Below, piece by piece: positions 1 to 11,242 of a stretch of DNA of 64,000 bases. The position numbers and the translations under genes were made by a program. The stretch is from Begonia masoniana (Eukaryota > Streptophyta > Magnoliopsida > Cucurbitales > Begoniaceae). Within the stretch, counting starts at the first letter, position 1; the number at the start of each line of letters is the position of its first letter. Location: positions 16,418,609-16,482,608 of the forward strand of contig CM039508.1 of the NCBI GenBank assembly GCA_022432975.1, given 5' to 3'. The notes beneath the pieces were generated by a model, which was not told the origin of the DNA, made no database searches, and was given only the letters and a program-made list of their open reading frames with translations.

Positions 1-341
1 TCGAGAGAGATTGATAAATACTTTTGTAAAATTGGCATCAACACATAGAAATAGAAATTAATGAATTGGATTAGGAATACTAAATATGATTAATTTAGGT
101 GAAATCGGAAACCCTAGAGCTTTCTCATTACATTCTAAAACTCATTTAATTTTTGCTATTTAATTAAATTATTTTGCTGTGTTATTTTAAATCCAAAATT
201 ATTAACATTTCGTATTCATTATAAATTGAAATTAATTTCGTTTGATAATTAGTGAAACTAGTCCTCGTGGGATCGACTCGTATTTATGAACTTTATTATT
301 TTTGCGACACATACACTTGCGCAAGTATTTTTTTCGCAACA
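1..341 (+). mobile_element. Athila-type element, 3' part of the 5' LTR
   Basis: The stretch is homologous to 50917-51247 near the right end of the nested block, including the motif CCTCGTGGGATCGAC and the LTR end CGCAACA. It is followed by a tRNA-Asp-type primer-binding site, the primer used by Athila-lineage Ty3/gypsy elements. The LTR start lies outside the window. This is the outermost host element into which everything up to 51247 was inserted. Confidence 0.8.
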
Positions 342-574
342 AGTTTTTGGCTCCGATTTCGGGGATCGAATTAAATTACTTTGCTGTGTTATTTTAAATC
401 CAAAATTATCAACGTTTCGTATTCATTATAAATTGGAATTAATTTCGTTTGATAATTAGTGAAACTAGTCCTCGTGGGATCGACTCATACTTATAGACTT
501 TATTACTTTTGCGATACGTACACTTGCGTAAGCATTTTTTTCGCAACAAGTTTTTGGCGCCGTTTTCGGGGACT
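162..574 (+). repeat. 207-bp tandem duplication of LTR end plus primer-binding site
   Basis: Positions 162-368 and 369-574 are near-identical direct copies. Each runs from AATTAAATTA through the LTR terminus CGCAACA into a primer-site-like sequence. The first copy of that site (348-365) is degenerate (TGGCTCCGATTTCGGGGA); the second (555-572) is closer to the tRNA-Asp complement. Confidence 0.85.
555..572 (+). other. Primer-binding site (tRNA-Asp type)
   Basis: TGGCGCCGTTTTCGGGGA matches the 18-base complement of plant tRNA-Asp 3' ends (TGGCGCCGTTGCCGGGGA) except at two positions. It lies seven bases after the LTR end, as expected for minus-strand priming of an Athila element. Confidence 0.8.
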
Positions 575-667
575 ATTTATTTTGCTATTATTAGAATAAA
601 TAATTCTAGTTTATATTTGAATTTAATTATTTATTTAATTCAATTTATTTTTTTTATTTTTTTTTTC

Positions 668-1316
668 AGGTGTATACGAAAACACGGTATTGCCGATCTA
701 GTTCCGATAGATCTAGAAATTGAACGGGCCTATCGCAAGAATCGAAATGAAACGAGGAAAATAGCCATGGACCTCGAACAAATTGAAGAAGCTGAGATAC
801 AGATGTTACTCGATTATGTGATGCCATCTGTGGTCGGTATCCAATCGGTAATTCATAAACCGATAATTATGGGGAACAACTTTGAAATTAAGTCGGGAAC
901 CATTCATATGATTCAGCAGTCACAATTTAGCGGCTTGCCATCTGAGGACCTGAAGGATCACATTGCCAACTTCGTGGAGGTGTGCGATACCTTCAAATTT
1001 CATAATGTCTTTGATGACGCTGTAAGACTATGATTGTTTTCATTCTAATTAAGAGACCGAGCAAAAAGTTGGTTAAATTCGTTGCCGACTGATTCCATCA
1101 CAACATGGACAGAACTGTACCAAAAGTTTTTATCAAAATTCTTTCCTTTTGAGAAGACAATGAGTACTGTAATGAGATTGTCAATTTCAGCCAATTCGAC
1201 GGAGAGACGTTATATGAATCCTGGGCTCGTTTCAAAGAACTATTAAGGAAATGCCCACAACATGGTTTGCCACGTTGGATGCAAGTCCAAACATTCTTCA
1301 TTGGACTATCAACTTC
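668..1316 (+). pseudogene. gag: Athila gag, N-terminal and central part (broken)
   Basis: Translated frames give features typical of Athila gag: DLVPIDLEIERAYRKNR, NNFEIKSGTIHMIQQSQF, GLPSEDLKDHIANFVEVCDT and, in a shifted frame, NSANFDGETLYESWARFKEL-like sequence ending at the LQVQTFF..GL block. The first frame stops at about 1031 and homology goes on in another frame, so the gene is frameshifted. It is then split at 1316 by solo LTR S1 and resumes at 4804. A pyrimidine-rich tract ending in CAG at about 668 may be an old splice acceptor. Gag would form the particle shell; this copy cannot. Confidence 0.8.
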
Positions 1317-1479
1317 TGTAACACCCGACATTTCGGCCAGGTGATTTTCTGACCATTTTCATTGTCACCCCCTTTTATTTAACCTTTATGATTTAAATTT
1401 AATGTTAAGACAAAATTTATTACAAGTTGAGTAAAACTAGGTTGGGTGGCAGATTTGTAATTAAAATTGATGGATTGAG

Positions 1480-1489
1480 TATAAATAGG
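1480..1489 (+). promoter_or_regulatory. LTR TATA box
   Basis: TATAAATAGG stands 163 bp from the LTR start and is followed by a conserved ACTGTAGCCGAC stretch that probably begins the R region. The same spacing is seen in S7 (43971-43980). Related LTRs have TATTTAAA at similar offsets: S3 (9087-9094) and E4 (59517-59524, minus). Confidence 0.6.
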
Positions 1490-3007
1490 AAATGGAAACC
1501 TTAAACCTCATTTATTACCACTGTAGCCGACATTCCCTCTCGGCGATTTCTTCTCTCCCAAGTTCTTGCTCTCGGCTACCAGAACTTTCCTTTACCGACG
1601 GCTGGTTTCAGCTTGCCTTTCCTCTACGAATCCGTATCCGAGGTATACATTGACATTGTGGCTATCTATTAGTTTGTTACCCTGTTCTCAGCTCGGCGTT
1701 TGAGTTTCGGTCTTTATCAATGGTCGTGTGATATTAGAACATTGTGTAAACTGAGTGTGGTAACGTCCTTCCCGAATCGATTCTGATCATTTAGAGTAAT
1801 CAACTCAGTTTCAATCGATGGTAGAACCTGCCTGCCTATTTTTGGATTTCTGGCAACACGGTGTATCAAACAGAGTATTTAGGAATGACTTTAGCTATTA
1901 GAGTCCTAGGACGATTTATGAATAGAACTATTAGGACCTTTGTTTTAACTACTGTGATGTACATGTTTTAGGTGAAGAAGTTTAAAGGGAAGGAGCTCGG
2001 ATTGCTAAGGAATCCAGGTAAGTGAATGTATTAAGGTTTCCGGCCACTAGGGCCCTACACCGCAAGGGTATTAGGAAATCATTGAGATGTTAGTCTGTTG
2101 ATTATGATTAGTTATTACTATGATATGAAGAATTGGTGTAAGAAGATGTTAAGTTACGGGATGTTTTTGCTTGTCCTTATGATATGACTTCTCTCTATGA
2201 ACTTTATGTCTATGCACTGTGTCCACGTTATGACTAAGTTGAGAACATGAAAAGCAAATGTAACCATGATTAAGTGCAGAACGGGGGAAAAGACTATGAC
2301 ATGTATGACTCGCGAAATCTCCCACTGGGGGAGGCCGAGTTAATGGTATGTATGGCTCGCGGATTCTCCCACTGGCGGAGGCCGAGTTGATGATATGTAC
2401 GGCTCGCGAATTCTCCCACTGGGGGAGGCCGAGTGATGTATTTTGATTGCCGCGATAGGCAAATGACTATGTACCGCTGCCTTCCTCCCTCGTTTCCTGC
2501 CTTAATACATGCCATGTAAATAATGAAAATGAACATGAATGAAGAAAGGTTTATGAACTTGTGTTCTTTAATTTGTGCACTCATGTATATCTGTCAGCAT
2601 GCATTCCTTACTAAGCATTAGGCTTATAGTTGAACCTTATGGTGTAGGTGAAGAAGGCTCAGGTGAGGATACTATGTTCAAAGAGGATGCTTAGGGCTGG
2701 TTGCTGGGGGATGCTCAAAATGACAGTGCAGGGCCGGAAAGGCGATTTATGACCCCTGGTTAATGCTCTTTTGTTTCAGTATAATAAAGGATATGGTAGT
2801 TTAAGTAGGATGAGATTATTTATAATGTGAGCCTTGAGACTGTCTAGTTGATCACTGAGTCAGGGAATGATTATATAGATTTATAAATGATCTGTAGCTT
2901 AAGTCTTCCGCTATATGCATTCTGAATGAGTTGTGGTTTCTTTCTGTGGAAGGAGTCATTTGATGATTTAGTGTTTTCTACCGTAAGATGGAAGCTGGAT
3001 GAGGCAA

Positions 3008-4294
3008 TCGTCGGCTGACGTCATCGGCAGATGCCGAATGATAGTAGTTTGATGGTTAGTCTTCCGGCTGACGTCATCGGCAGATGCCTTTGATGGTTTA
3101 GTCTTCCGGCTGACGTCATCGGCAGATGCCGAATGATAGTAGTTTGATGGTTTAGTCTTCCGGCTGACGTCATCGGCAGATGCCGAATGATAGTAGTTTG
3201 ATGGTTTAGTCTTCCGGCTGACGTCATCGGCAGATGCCGAATGATAGTAGTTTGATGGTTTAGTCTTCCGGCTGACGTCATCGGCAGATGCCGAATGATA
3301 GTAGTTTGATGGTTTAGTCTTCCGGCTGACGTCATCGGCAGATGCCGAATGATAGTAGTTTGATGGTTTAGTCTTCCGGCTGACGTCATCGGCAGATGCC
3401 GAATGATAGTAGTTTGATGGTTTAGTCTTCCGGCTGACGTCATCGGCAGATGCCGAATGATAGTAGTTTGATGGTTTAGTCTTCCGGCTGACGTCATCGG
3501 CAGATGCCGAATGATAGTAGTTTGATGGTTTAGTCTTCCGGCTGACGTCATCGGCAGATGCCGAATGATAGTAGTTTGATGGTTTAGTCTTCCGGCTGAC
3601 GTCATCGGCAGATGCCGAATGATAGTAGTTTGATGGTTTAGTCTTCCGGCTGACGTCATCGGCAGATGCCGAATGATAGTAGTTTGATGGTTTAGTCTTC
3701 CGGCTGACGTCATCGGCAGATGCCGAATGATAGTAGTTTGATGGTTTAGTCTTCCGGCTGACGTCATCGGCAGATGCCGAATGATAGTAGTTTGATGGTT
3801 TAGTCTTCCGGCTGACGTCATCGGCAGATGCCGAATGATAGTAGTTTGATGGTTTAGTCTTCCGGCTGACGTCATCGGCAGATGCCGAATGATAGTAGTT
3901 TGATGGTTTAGTCTTCCGGCTGACGTCATCGGCAGATGCCGAATGATAGTAGTTTGATGGTTTAGTCTTCCGGCTGACGTCATCGGCAGATGCCGAATGA
4001 TAGTAGTTTGATGGTTTAGTCTTCCGGCTGACGTCATCGGCAGATGCCGAATGATAGTAGTTTGATGGTTTAGTCTTCCGGCTGACGTATGATAGAAGTT
4101 TGATGGTTTAGTCTTCCGGCTGACGTCATCGGCAGATGCCGAATGATAGTAGTTTGATGGTTTAGTCTTCCGGCTGACGTCATCGGCAGATGCCGAATGA
4201 TAGTAGTTTGATGGTTTAGTCTTCCGGATGACGTCACCGGTAGATGTAGAATGTGTTTTGTCGTTTAGCGACCGGTGGATGTTGGCTGACGTCA
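3008..4294 (+). repeat. 54-bp satellite array with TGACGTCA sites (S1)
   Basis: A 54-bp unit is repeated with almost no variation from 3111 to 4082, with degenerate units at both edges. Each unit holds the palindrome TGACGTCA. I count 24 exact TGACGTCA occurrences, the first at 3016 and the last at 4287, and one broken copy at 4083. Because 54 is divisible by three, long open frames appear on both strands; these are not genes. Confidence 0.95.
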
Positions 4295-4803
4295 CCGGAA
4301 GTTGTAAATGTTATCTTGTCGTCTAGTGACCGGTGGATGTCACCGGATGATGTTTTAATTGAGCATGCGAGGCCCACGTGCCCACCGGAAGATGTCTCCT
4401 TTTAGACGGTGTTAAGCGAGTCACGCGCAATGCACGTGATGACCGGACGATGAAATTTCTGTGGATTGTCAACACATGCAACCCATGCAAACCCGAGTAG
4501 AATCATGTTAAGAGAGTTGAGGGCATTCCTTCCTTGCCCGAATTTGTCAAGAAACCGATGACCGAGCCTAGTCGCTCGACTCTGTGAGAGTTTGAGCCGA
4601 CGAGGTGTAGGAAATCGAGCACGAGAGGATTCGTCTTCCTTGATGGTTCTACGTCTCTGTTTCCAGTTTAAATAAAAAAAAAATATATTATGCAAATGTG
4701 AATGTCTGTCAAGAAATAGAAAAGATGTAATAATAGTAAAAGTCAAGCGAACGATTAATGAAAGATTATGAACACGTGACGGCTCCTGGCCGGGGTCGTT
4801 ACA

Positions 4804-5564
4804 ACTTCTACAAGGACTCTCGTTAATGTAGCTGCAGGCGGTTTACTGCTCCTAAAAGACCAAATTAGAAGCATTTACTCTACTGGAAGAGTTAGCTTTA
4901 AACAACTATCAATCTTCGGTCAAGCGAAAAATTCTAAAGAAGCGATCGAGCACTCCTGAGATGGATGCAATAAAGGACATGACCGTTCAAATTACACCAC
5001 TAACCAAACAACTGCAGAATAACAAACATCTGGTTAATTTGATTACTCTCTGATGGGGGGATGCCAATAGTGTCAAGGACCACATGCAAGTGAAGAATGC
5101 CAAGAATGAAATCAAATGGCAAGTAAGTCGTCCGAGCAGGCTCACTTTGTGGGGAACTACAACATGCCGAATTTTCAAAACGCAAATAATTACTACACGA
5201 GAGCACGCAACAATCACCTGAATTTTTCATGGATGAATCCGAATAATACCGTGCAAATGCCACACTCCTCCAAACAAGCCCAGTCATTCTAAGAGAGAAA
5301 GCCTAGTCTTGAGGAGATAGTCGCTATGATGGGCGAACACACCAATAAGTTCGTGGCAGAAACTCGCACTACCGTACAAAATCAATCAGCTCAAATCCGA
5401 AGCTTAGAGACTCAAGTGGGTCAAATCGCCAATCTACTAAATGGGCAACCTCAAGATGCATTGCCGAGTTCCACGGAAGTGAATCCAAAAGAGCAATGCA
5501 ATGAAATCACCCTTAGGAGTGATGCGGTGAATGATAATTCGGGACAATAAATTAAGAAGATAGC
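4804..5564 (+). pseudogene. gag: Athila gag, C-terminal part (broken)
   Basis: This continues the gag interrupted by S1. It reads STRTLV.AAAGG.LLLK, an LLEELALNNYQ block, then QAHFVGNYNMPNFQNANNYY, HLNFSWMNPNN, SLEEIVAMM, a coiled-coil-like QSAQIRSLETQVGQIANLL and PKEQCNEITLRS. These are the usual C-terminal gag blocks of Athila/Tat-like elements. Several stops and frame changes are present (for example at about 5290). The coding sequence is cut at 5564 by A1 and resumes in the protease region at 13281. Confidence 0.8.
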
Positions 5565-6599
5565 TGTAACACCCGGTTTTACAGGATTTTTGTAATTCCA
5601 TTATATAATGGTATTTTTGTAAATATGTCAAATTATGTCCGTTTTGGGAACAAAAAGTTTTAATGGAGACCTAACAATAAATTGGAATTATTGGTAAAAT
5701 AAGAAGATTTGGAGAAAATCGAGTCGTTAGTTAAATAAAGATGTAAGCAACGAAATAAATAGGAAATCAAAGGAAGGGCAAAACGGTAATCCATCAAGTT
5801 AAAATTTTTAACTTAAGCAAAATCTGTAATGCCCCCGAACCCACCCTGGTTCGGTGCGCTACTTAGCTAAACAATCCCACGTTAAAACATAATTTAAATA
5901 AAATTGACACAACAGAATTTAAAGCTAATTCTTCCTAAGTTCTCTCTAATTTAAAACCTAGCTACCTAGACTCACTAATTTCCCTAAATCCTAACCTTTA
6001 AGCACCACGACATCCTTCCGAAAATTTCAGCAAAGTAACGCCTGAAAATGGCGCCTCCAAAATGCTAGGTACCTGCAATAAAATCCAATCCCAAACAAAC
6101 CAGAATATTCTAACCATCTAACCAACCTACGAAATCTCCAAATAATAGTAAAGAGGGAACTAAAATACGAACATCCCTAAGTGAAGAAAGTCCACAATAT
6201 AGGGCGATACATCACCCTTAACTATATACCACCAAACACATAGCTATCCCATAACTGTAAAAAACATCAACCAAAATAATACTTACGCATTCCCATCAAT
6301 TCCACAAACAGACATTTACAATATTACTAAAATACAAAACCCCACATTCTCCCGAAGACCATGGTCTAGGCGCGCCGACAACTGCCCGCACCGGCATGCT
6401 CCGTGAATCTCTGACTGCCCCAAATCCTTGGTTCCTTTATCAAGCTCATCTGTATCTGCGCCGTTACCTACACCATAGAACACACACACACACACGTAAG
6501 CTTACGTTAGCAAGTAGGGGAAAACAAATATAAAAATATGCACACACGACTCTCACACAACCCAAACACGCATAAAAGTCTAGCTCCCAAGATTACCCT

Positions 6600-7270
6600 A
6601 ACCCAAACACCTATTACACATCTGAGTCTCGCTCCCAAGATACGTATCCATCCGAGCCTAGCTCCCAAGATGGCCCTAACCCTCCGAGTCTCGCTCCCAA
6701 GAGGCACTACTCAATCACATCTGAGTCTCGCTCCCAAGATGCGTATCCATCCGAGTCTCGCTCCCAAGATGGCCCTAACCCTCCGAGTCTCGCTCCCAAG
6801 AGGCACTACTCAATCACATCTGAGTCTCACTCCCAAGATGCGTATCCATCCGAGTCTTGCTCCCAAGAGGCTCTAACCCTCCGAGTCTCGCTCCCAAGAG
6901 GCACTACCCAATCACATCTGAGTCTCGCTCCCAAGATGCGTTTCCATCCGAGTCTCGCTCCTAAGATGGCCATAACCCTCCGAGTCTCGCTCCCAAGAGG
7001 CACTACCCAATCACATCTGAGTCTCGCTCCCAAGATGCGTTTCCATCTGAGTCTCGCTCCCAACATGGCCCTAACCCTCCGAGTCTCGCTCCCAAGAGGC
7101 ACTACCCAATCACATCTGAGTCTCGCTCCCAAGATGCATTTCCATTCCGAGTCTCGCTCCCAAGATGGCCCTAACCCTCCGAGTCTCGCTCCCAAGAGGC
7201 ACTACCCAATCACATCTGAGTCTCGCTCCCAAGATGCGTTTCCATCCGAGCCTAGCTCCCAAGATGGACC
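6600..7270. repeat. About 100-bp compound tandem array in S2
   Basis: The submotif GAGTCTCGCTCCCAAGAT recurs many times with spacers of about 12, 14 and 19 bases, giving a higher-order unit near 100 bp repeated about six times. It lies within the candidate intron of S2. Confidence 0.85.
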
Positions 7271-7369
7271 TACCCAGTTCCCTTACCTCTCAAGCTTACA
7301 CTACCCCTTTTTACATTTTAAACTCAACGTCACACAAACCAATACAGGACAAAGAAATTACCCCAACAA

Positions 7370-7570
7370 ATACAAGTCAAAGCAACCACACCACCAAAAC
7401 AATACAAAGCAACCACTCAACCAAGACAATACAAATCAACCACACTACCAAAACAATACAAAGCAACCACTCAACCAAAACAATACAAAGCAACCACACT
7501 ACCAAAACAATACAAGGCAACCACACAACCAAAACAATACAAAGCAATAACACAATCCCAAAACAAGACA
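7370..7570. repeat. 27-bp tandem array in S2
   Basis: About seven units of 27 bp built around ACAATACAAAGCAACCAC, slightly variable. It lies next to the 100-bp array and inside the same candidate intron. Confidence 0.85.
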
Positions 7571-8493
7571 AAGCAATAACACAACAAGTTTCCTACCGTT
7601 CCATGGTGTAGGCCCGAAGGCAAAACAATTACAACCCACTACTTACCTGGCGTCCTAGCTCGCTGAGGATACTCGATTACCTGTCCATCTATAGCTCAAC
7701 CTACGACAAATATTCAAACCTCATTAAAAATTAAGCCTACATTTACCAATTACTCTCAAACTACTATTTCTAGCCTAATACAACTTAAACTTAACTAAAC
7801 GGGCCACTAATTTGGGTTCGGTAAAAACCGACCCAAAACTTCGAACGCGCGTAACTTTTGCGTCGGATATCGGAATCAAACGATTCCAGCAACCACGTAC
7901 TCCTCTAATAACCTATATTAACCTGCCAAAAGGAATTTTGAAACAAACGACCGTAGCTAGGTCAAAATGGCAAAAACCCGAACTGCCCCTTAACCCGGAA
8001 TTTCCCCTTTTCTAGTTTTTCATCAATTCTCATTCAATTCCTCACCAATTAACTACCCTAACATCCAATTAACAAAATCGAACAAAAAACCAAGGTTTCA
8101 CACAAGAAACCCGAAGCTCAGAGAAAGGGGTTCTCAGATTTTGGTTCAATCCGAGCTCCCTGTTGCTCGGCAATCTTTGCCGATGTTGAGCTCGGCAATC
8201 AGATGCTAAGGGCAGCCAAAAACGGCCGGCGATCGGAGCTCTAGCAGCTCGGCGATCCCCAGCACAGACAGAACACAAAAACAGAGCAAAAACCAACGTA
8301 CCGGATCGGTTAGTGCGCGGAGTCGGCCGGAAATGCTAGCCCATGGTTCGCCGCCGTCGTCTGGCCGGAGACCGTTGGAAATCGCAGGTGAACGGCGCCG
8401 CGTCGCCTCCCTTTCTCCCCTGTTCTCCTCTCGGCCGTCGGGCTCGAGCTCGAACACAAACAACAGAATTGTTTTAACCATTCTGTTGTTTTA

Positions 8494-8562
<69 letters not shown>

Positions 8563-8948
8563 AATATTAATTTCTATTAAAACATTACTATACCGTTTTG
8601 TTCTCTCGTTTTCGACCATTCGAATTTCGTTAAATCTCGTAAATTATACATTTCCTAAATTGATCCTCACCCCGTACCCGACTTAATTTCTCCAATTAGA
8701 ATACCTGAACATAAATCTAATTTAGATAATTCTAAGATCCATAATTTAATGACATTTAAATTCGTGGGTGTTACAAAATCCTCTTTCCCTTTCTCACGTT
8801 CTCACGATTTCTCCTCCCAGCATAAGCTCTTTGGCGATTTCTTCCCTCTCACGCGATTCTCCTCTCCGGCGACCAACGCTTCACTTCTGGCGGTTCGTTC
8901 CTCACATTCCTTCTCCATCTTTGCTCCCTAGGTAAGACTCTGTGCTTA

Positions 8949-11242
8949 TGTAACACCTAGTTCTATCAAACCAATTCTATATTTTTTTTTAATTAATGGC
9001 ACACTTTTTGGCAATAATGAAAGTAGGGTTAATGGATGACTAGGCAAGGGCATTAGGGTAATTGGAAATTTTAAAAGTGGATAACGTATTTAAAGAAAGG
9101 GATTTTGGGTTTAATGTACTGTAGCCGCCACTCTTTCCCTACTCTCCCCTCTCGATATTCAGCTCAAGCAGCAGAGCTCTCTAGGCGATTCTTCCATCCG
9201 ATTTTGTCCAAACTAGGTGAGTTCTATTTCGATTTCTTGCTGCATTGGTAACTATCTATGATTTGGGGAGTGGATAAATGTGAGTTTCGAGAATGCTGTG
9301 AGCGAACTAGTTCGGGTTTTGTGGTAATTGGAGATGTATAACGAACTAAGCTCATAAACTAGTTTCCTTAGGCTTCTGGATAGTGTAGAATGAGGTTTAG
9401 TAAAATCTAATCGATAATCTGTCCATGGTTTTAGGTTGAGTAAGCTCCCAAAGTTGTTTGCAACACCGAGCATTTCCAGGAGAGCCAGGTAAGTGAAGTG
9501 TGCTTGAGCCCTCGGGCCTACATCACAAAACAGTAGGTTTTCTGCATGTTGAATGTTTTCAGTTTGGTCATGCATCATGTTTTGAAAGAATACGAAAATA
9601 AATTTACATGGAATGTATGGTGAGGCATGAACAGAACGTATCATTATAGCTGTTAAGGGAATTAATCCGCCCCTTAATTGATGAAGTGGATTTATAACAT
9701 TGGGAGAGTTGATCCCACTCCCAAGGGAACCTGGGGATCATTATAGCCGTTAAGGGAATTAATCCGCCCCTTAATTGATGAAGTGGATTTATAACATTGG
9801 GAGAGTTGATCCCACTCGCTGTTAAGGAAATTAATCCGCCCCTTAATTGATGAAGATGATTTATGACTTTGGGAGAGTTGATCTCACTCCCAATAGAATA
9901 TTGAGATCAGATTACGATGAATGTGAATGCAACTGAGCTGAGAAAGTAGAAACTGCATGATTAAGATTTACATTTCAGCATTTCATTTCATGATTGCTTC
10001 ACTTATTTAGCATTAGGCTAATAGATGAGTTTTGTGATGTAGGTGAAGAAAAGACAGCAGATGTGTTCTCTGAGTTTGTTGAGAGCTAGGCAGGTTGGAG
10101 GGGTGCATTCATGCATCGAACTGGCAGCTGACGGGGCGGTTTAACTGATGTCAGTAGTTGTGAAGGTTTAGTTGACAATGTTTCAATTTAAGTACGTTGA
10201 GTTTTTATAACAGTAGCAGTTTTAATGTTTTTGGAATACATCTTGAGGCTTTTCTGTTAATGATACTCTGTCAGTTTAATAGTGGTTTTACCATATTTCG
10301 GAGCAAAGCACTGATTTAAATAATTTTGAATGGTTTTTAGTAAAATGTTCATGTTCTACTGGTAGTAGGAGTTTTCTTATTAGAGTGGAATTGTTGCTAT
10401 GCTGTTTTCGTTGAGTATTTTTGATCTATCGGTAGATGATGTCTATCGGCAGACGTAGAGTTGTTATTCTGTAGCCATCGGATGATGTCTTCAAATAAAG
10501 CCGTTGAATGATGTCTTCAGTAAAAGTCATCGGAAGATGTCTTCAGTAGAAGTTTTGTCGTTTAGTGATCAGCGGATGTCGTGTATTAAACCTATCAGAT
10601 GATGTAGTAGAAGTTTATCGTTTAGTGATCGATGGATGTCGGGTATTAAACCTATCGGATGATGTAGTAGAAGTTTGTCATTTAGTGATCGGTGGATGTC
10701 AGGTATTAAACCTATCAGATGATGTAGTAGAAATTTGTCGTTTAGTGATCGGTGGATGTCGGATGTTAAACCTATCGGATGATGTAGTAGAAGTTTTGTC
10801 GTTTAGTGATCGGTGTACACAGTTTGTTCTTTCGGAAGACGTGAGTAAAAGATTTGTCGTCTTGTGATCGGCAGAGGTTGGATGAACGATTCATCCGACT
10901 GACGTCATCGGTGGAAACCTTCGGTTTATTTCTGCCCTTTTGTTGACTTCGTTCAGCGGATGATGTGTTTGACTTTTATGAACTTTAGATATTGCACGCG
11001 TAAGCCTTCGTCTCTTCCGGCCGAATTCTTTTCTACATATTTTTAACTGAATATTCGAACACTGTTTTATAGGTTTGCTTAACTTCGCTTTGCTCAAAGA
11101 TTTTCCGCTGCAAGTTTTTTTGTGTTTTTAGCAAACGTTCAAATTTGACTTTCGAGCGAAGTTTTAAATTTGGTCCGAAATTTTCTAGTTATGTTCGGGT
11201 TTATGAGTAACGAACTGGGTTTATAAAACTCGGAGCGTTACA
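8949..11242 (+). mobile_element. Solo LTR S3 (chromovirus-type)
   Basis: Begins TGTAACACCTAG and ends CGGAGCGTTACA. The exact target duplication GCTTA is at 8944-8948 and 11243-11247, inside LTR A1. TATTTAAA at 9087-9094 is a probable TATA box. Candidate intron 2 is 9489-10042 with perfect 15-base complementary ends CCTACATCACAAAAC (9517-9531) and GTTTTGTGATGTAGG (10029-10043). A 95-bp unit is repeated two to three times at 9643-9890 (inside the intron) and a 60-bp unit about five times at 10555-10880. No gene. Confidence 0.9.
10555..10880 (+). repeat. 60-bp tandem array in S3
   Basis: About five variable units of 60 bp built on GTTTAGTGATCGGTGGATGT and TATCGGATGATGTAGTAGAA. It is related in wording (ACGTCATCGG, GGTGGATGTC) to the 54-bp arrays of S1/S7 and to the LTR of E4, so these LTRs share ancestry. 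Confidence 0.8.

Larger units (their letters stand above)
1317..4803 (+). mobile_element. Solo LTR S1 (chromovirus-type) in Athila gag
   Basis: The unit begins TGTAACACCCGACA and ends GGGGTCGTTACA. It is flanked by the exact 5-bp target duplication ACTTC (1312-1316 and 4804-4808), and the gag sequence joins across it. No primer site or interior follows, so it is a solo LTR. A TATA box is at 1480-1489. Candidate intron 2 runs 2018 (CAG|GTAAGT) to 2647 (GTGTAG|GTGA), with complementary ends at 2054-2067 and 2635-2648. About three 45-bp repeats with CTCCCACTGGGGGAGG hairpins lie at 2300-2440. The 54-bp array is downstream. Outside the arrays it is nearly identical to S7 (43808-48977), so it is fairly recent. 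Confidence 0.9.
5825..8775 (-). mobile_element. Solo LTR S2 (chromovirus-type, reversed)
   Basis: On the plus strand it reads TGTAATGCCCCCGAACCC...GGGTGTTACA, the reverse complement of the E3 LTR family. The exact target duplication AAATC is at 5820-5824 and 8776-8780. On the minus strand candidate intron 2 runs from 7646 (CAG|GTAAGT) to 6468, with 15-base complementary ends at 7598-7612 and 6467-6481 (one G-U pair). Two tandem arrays lie inside this intron. An ATT microsatellite (about 8491-8560) sits near the LTR start, as in E3. No gene. Confidence 0.9.

Noticed and set aside
3008..4294. CRISPR-like regular repeat arrays (also 45231-48420 and 26292-27338)
   Set aside because: Units are contiguous with no unique spacers, no cas genes are present, and the context is plant retrotransposons.
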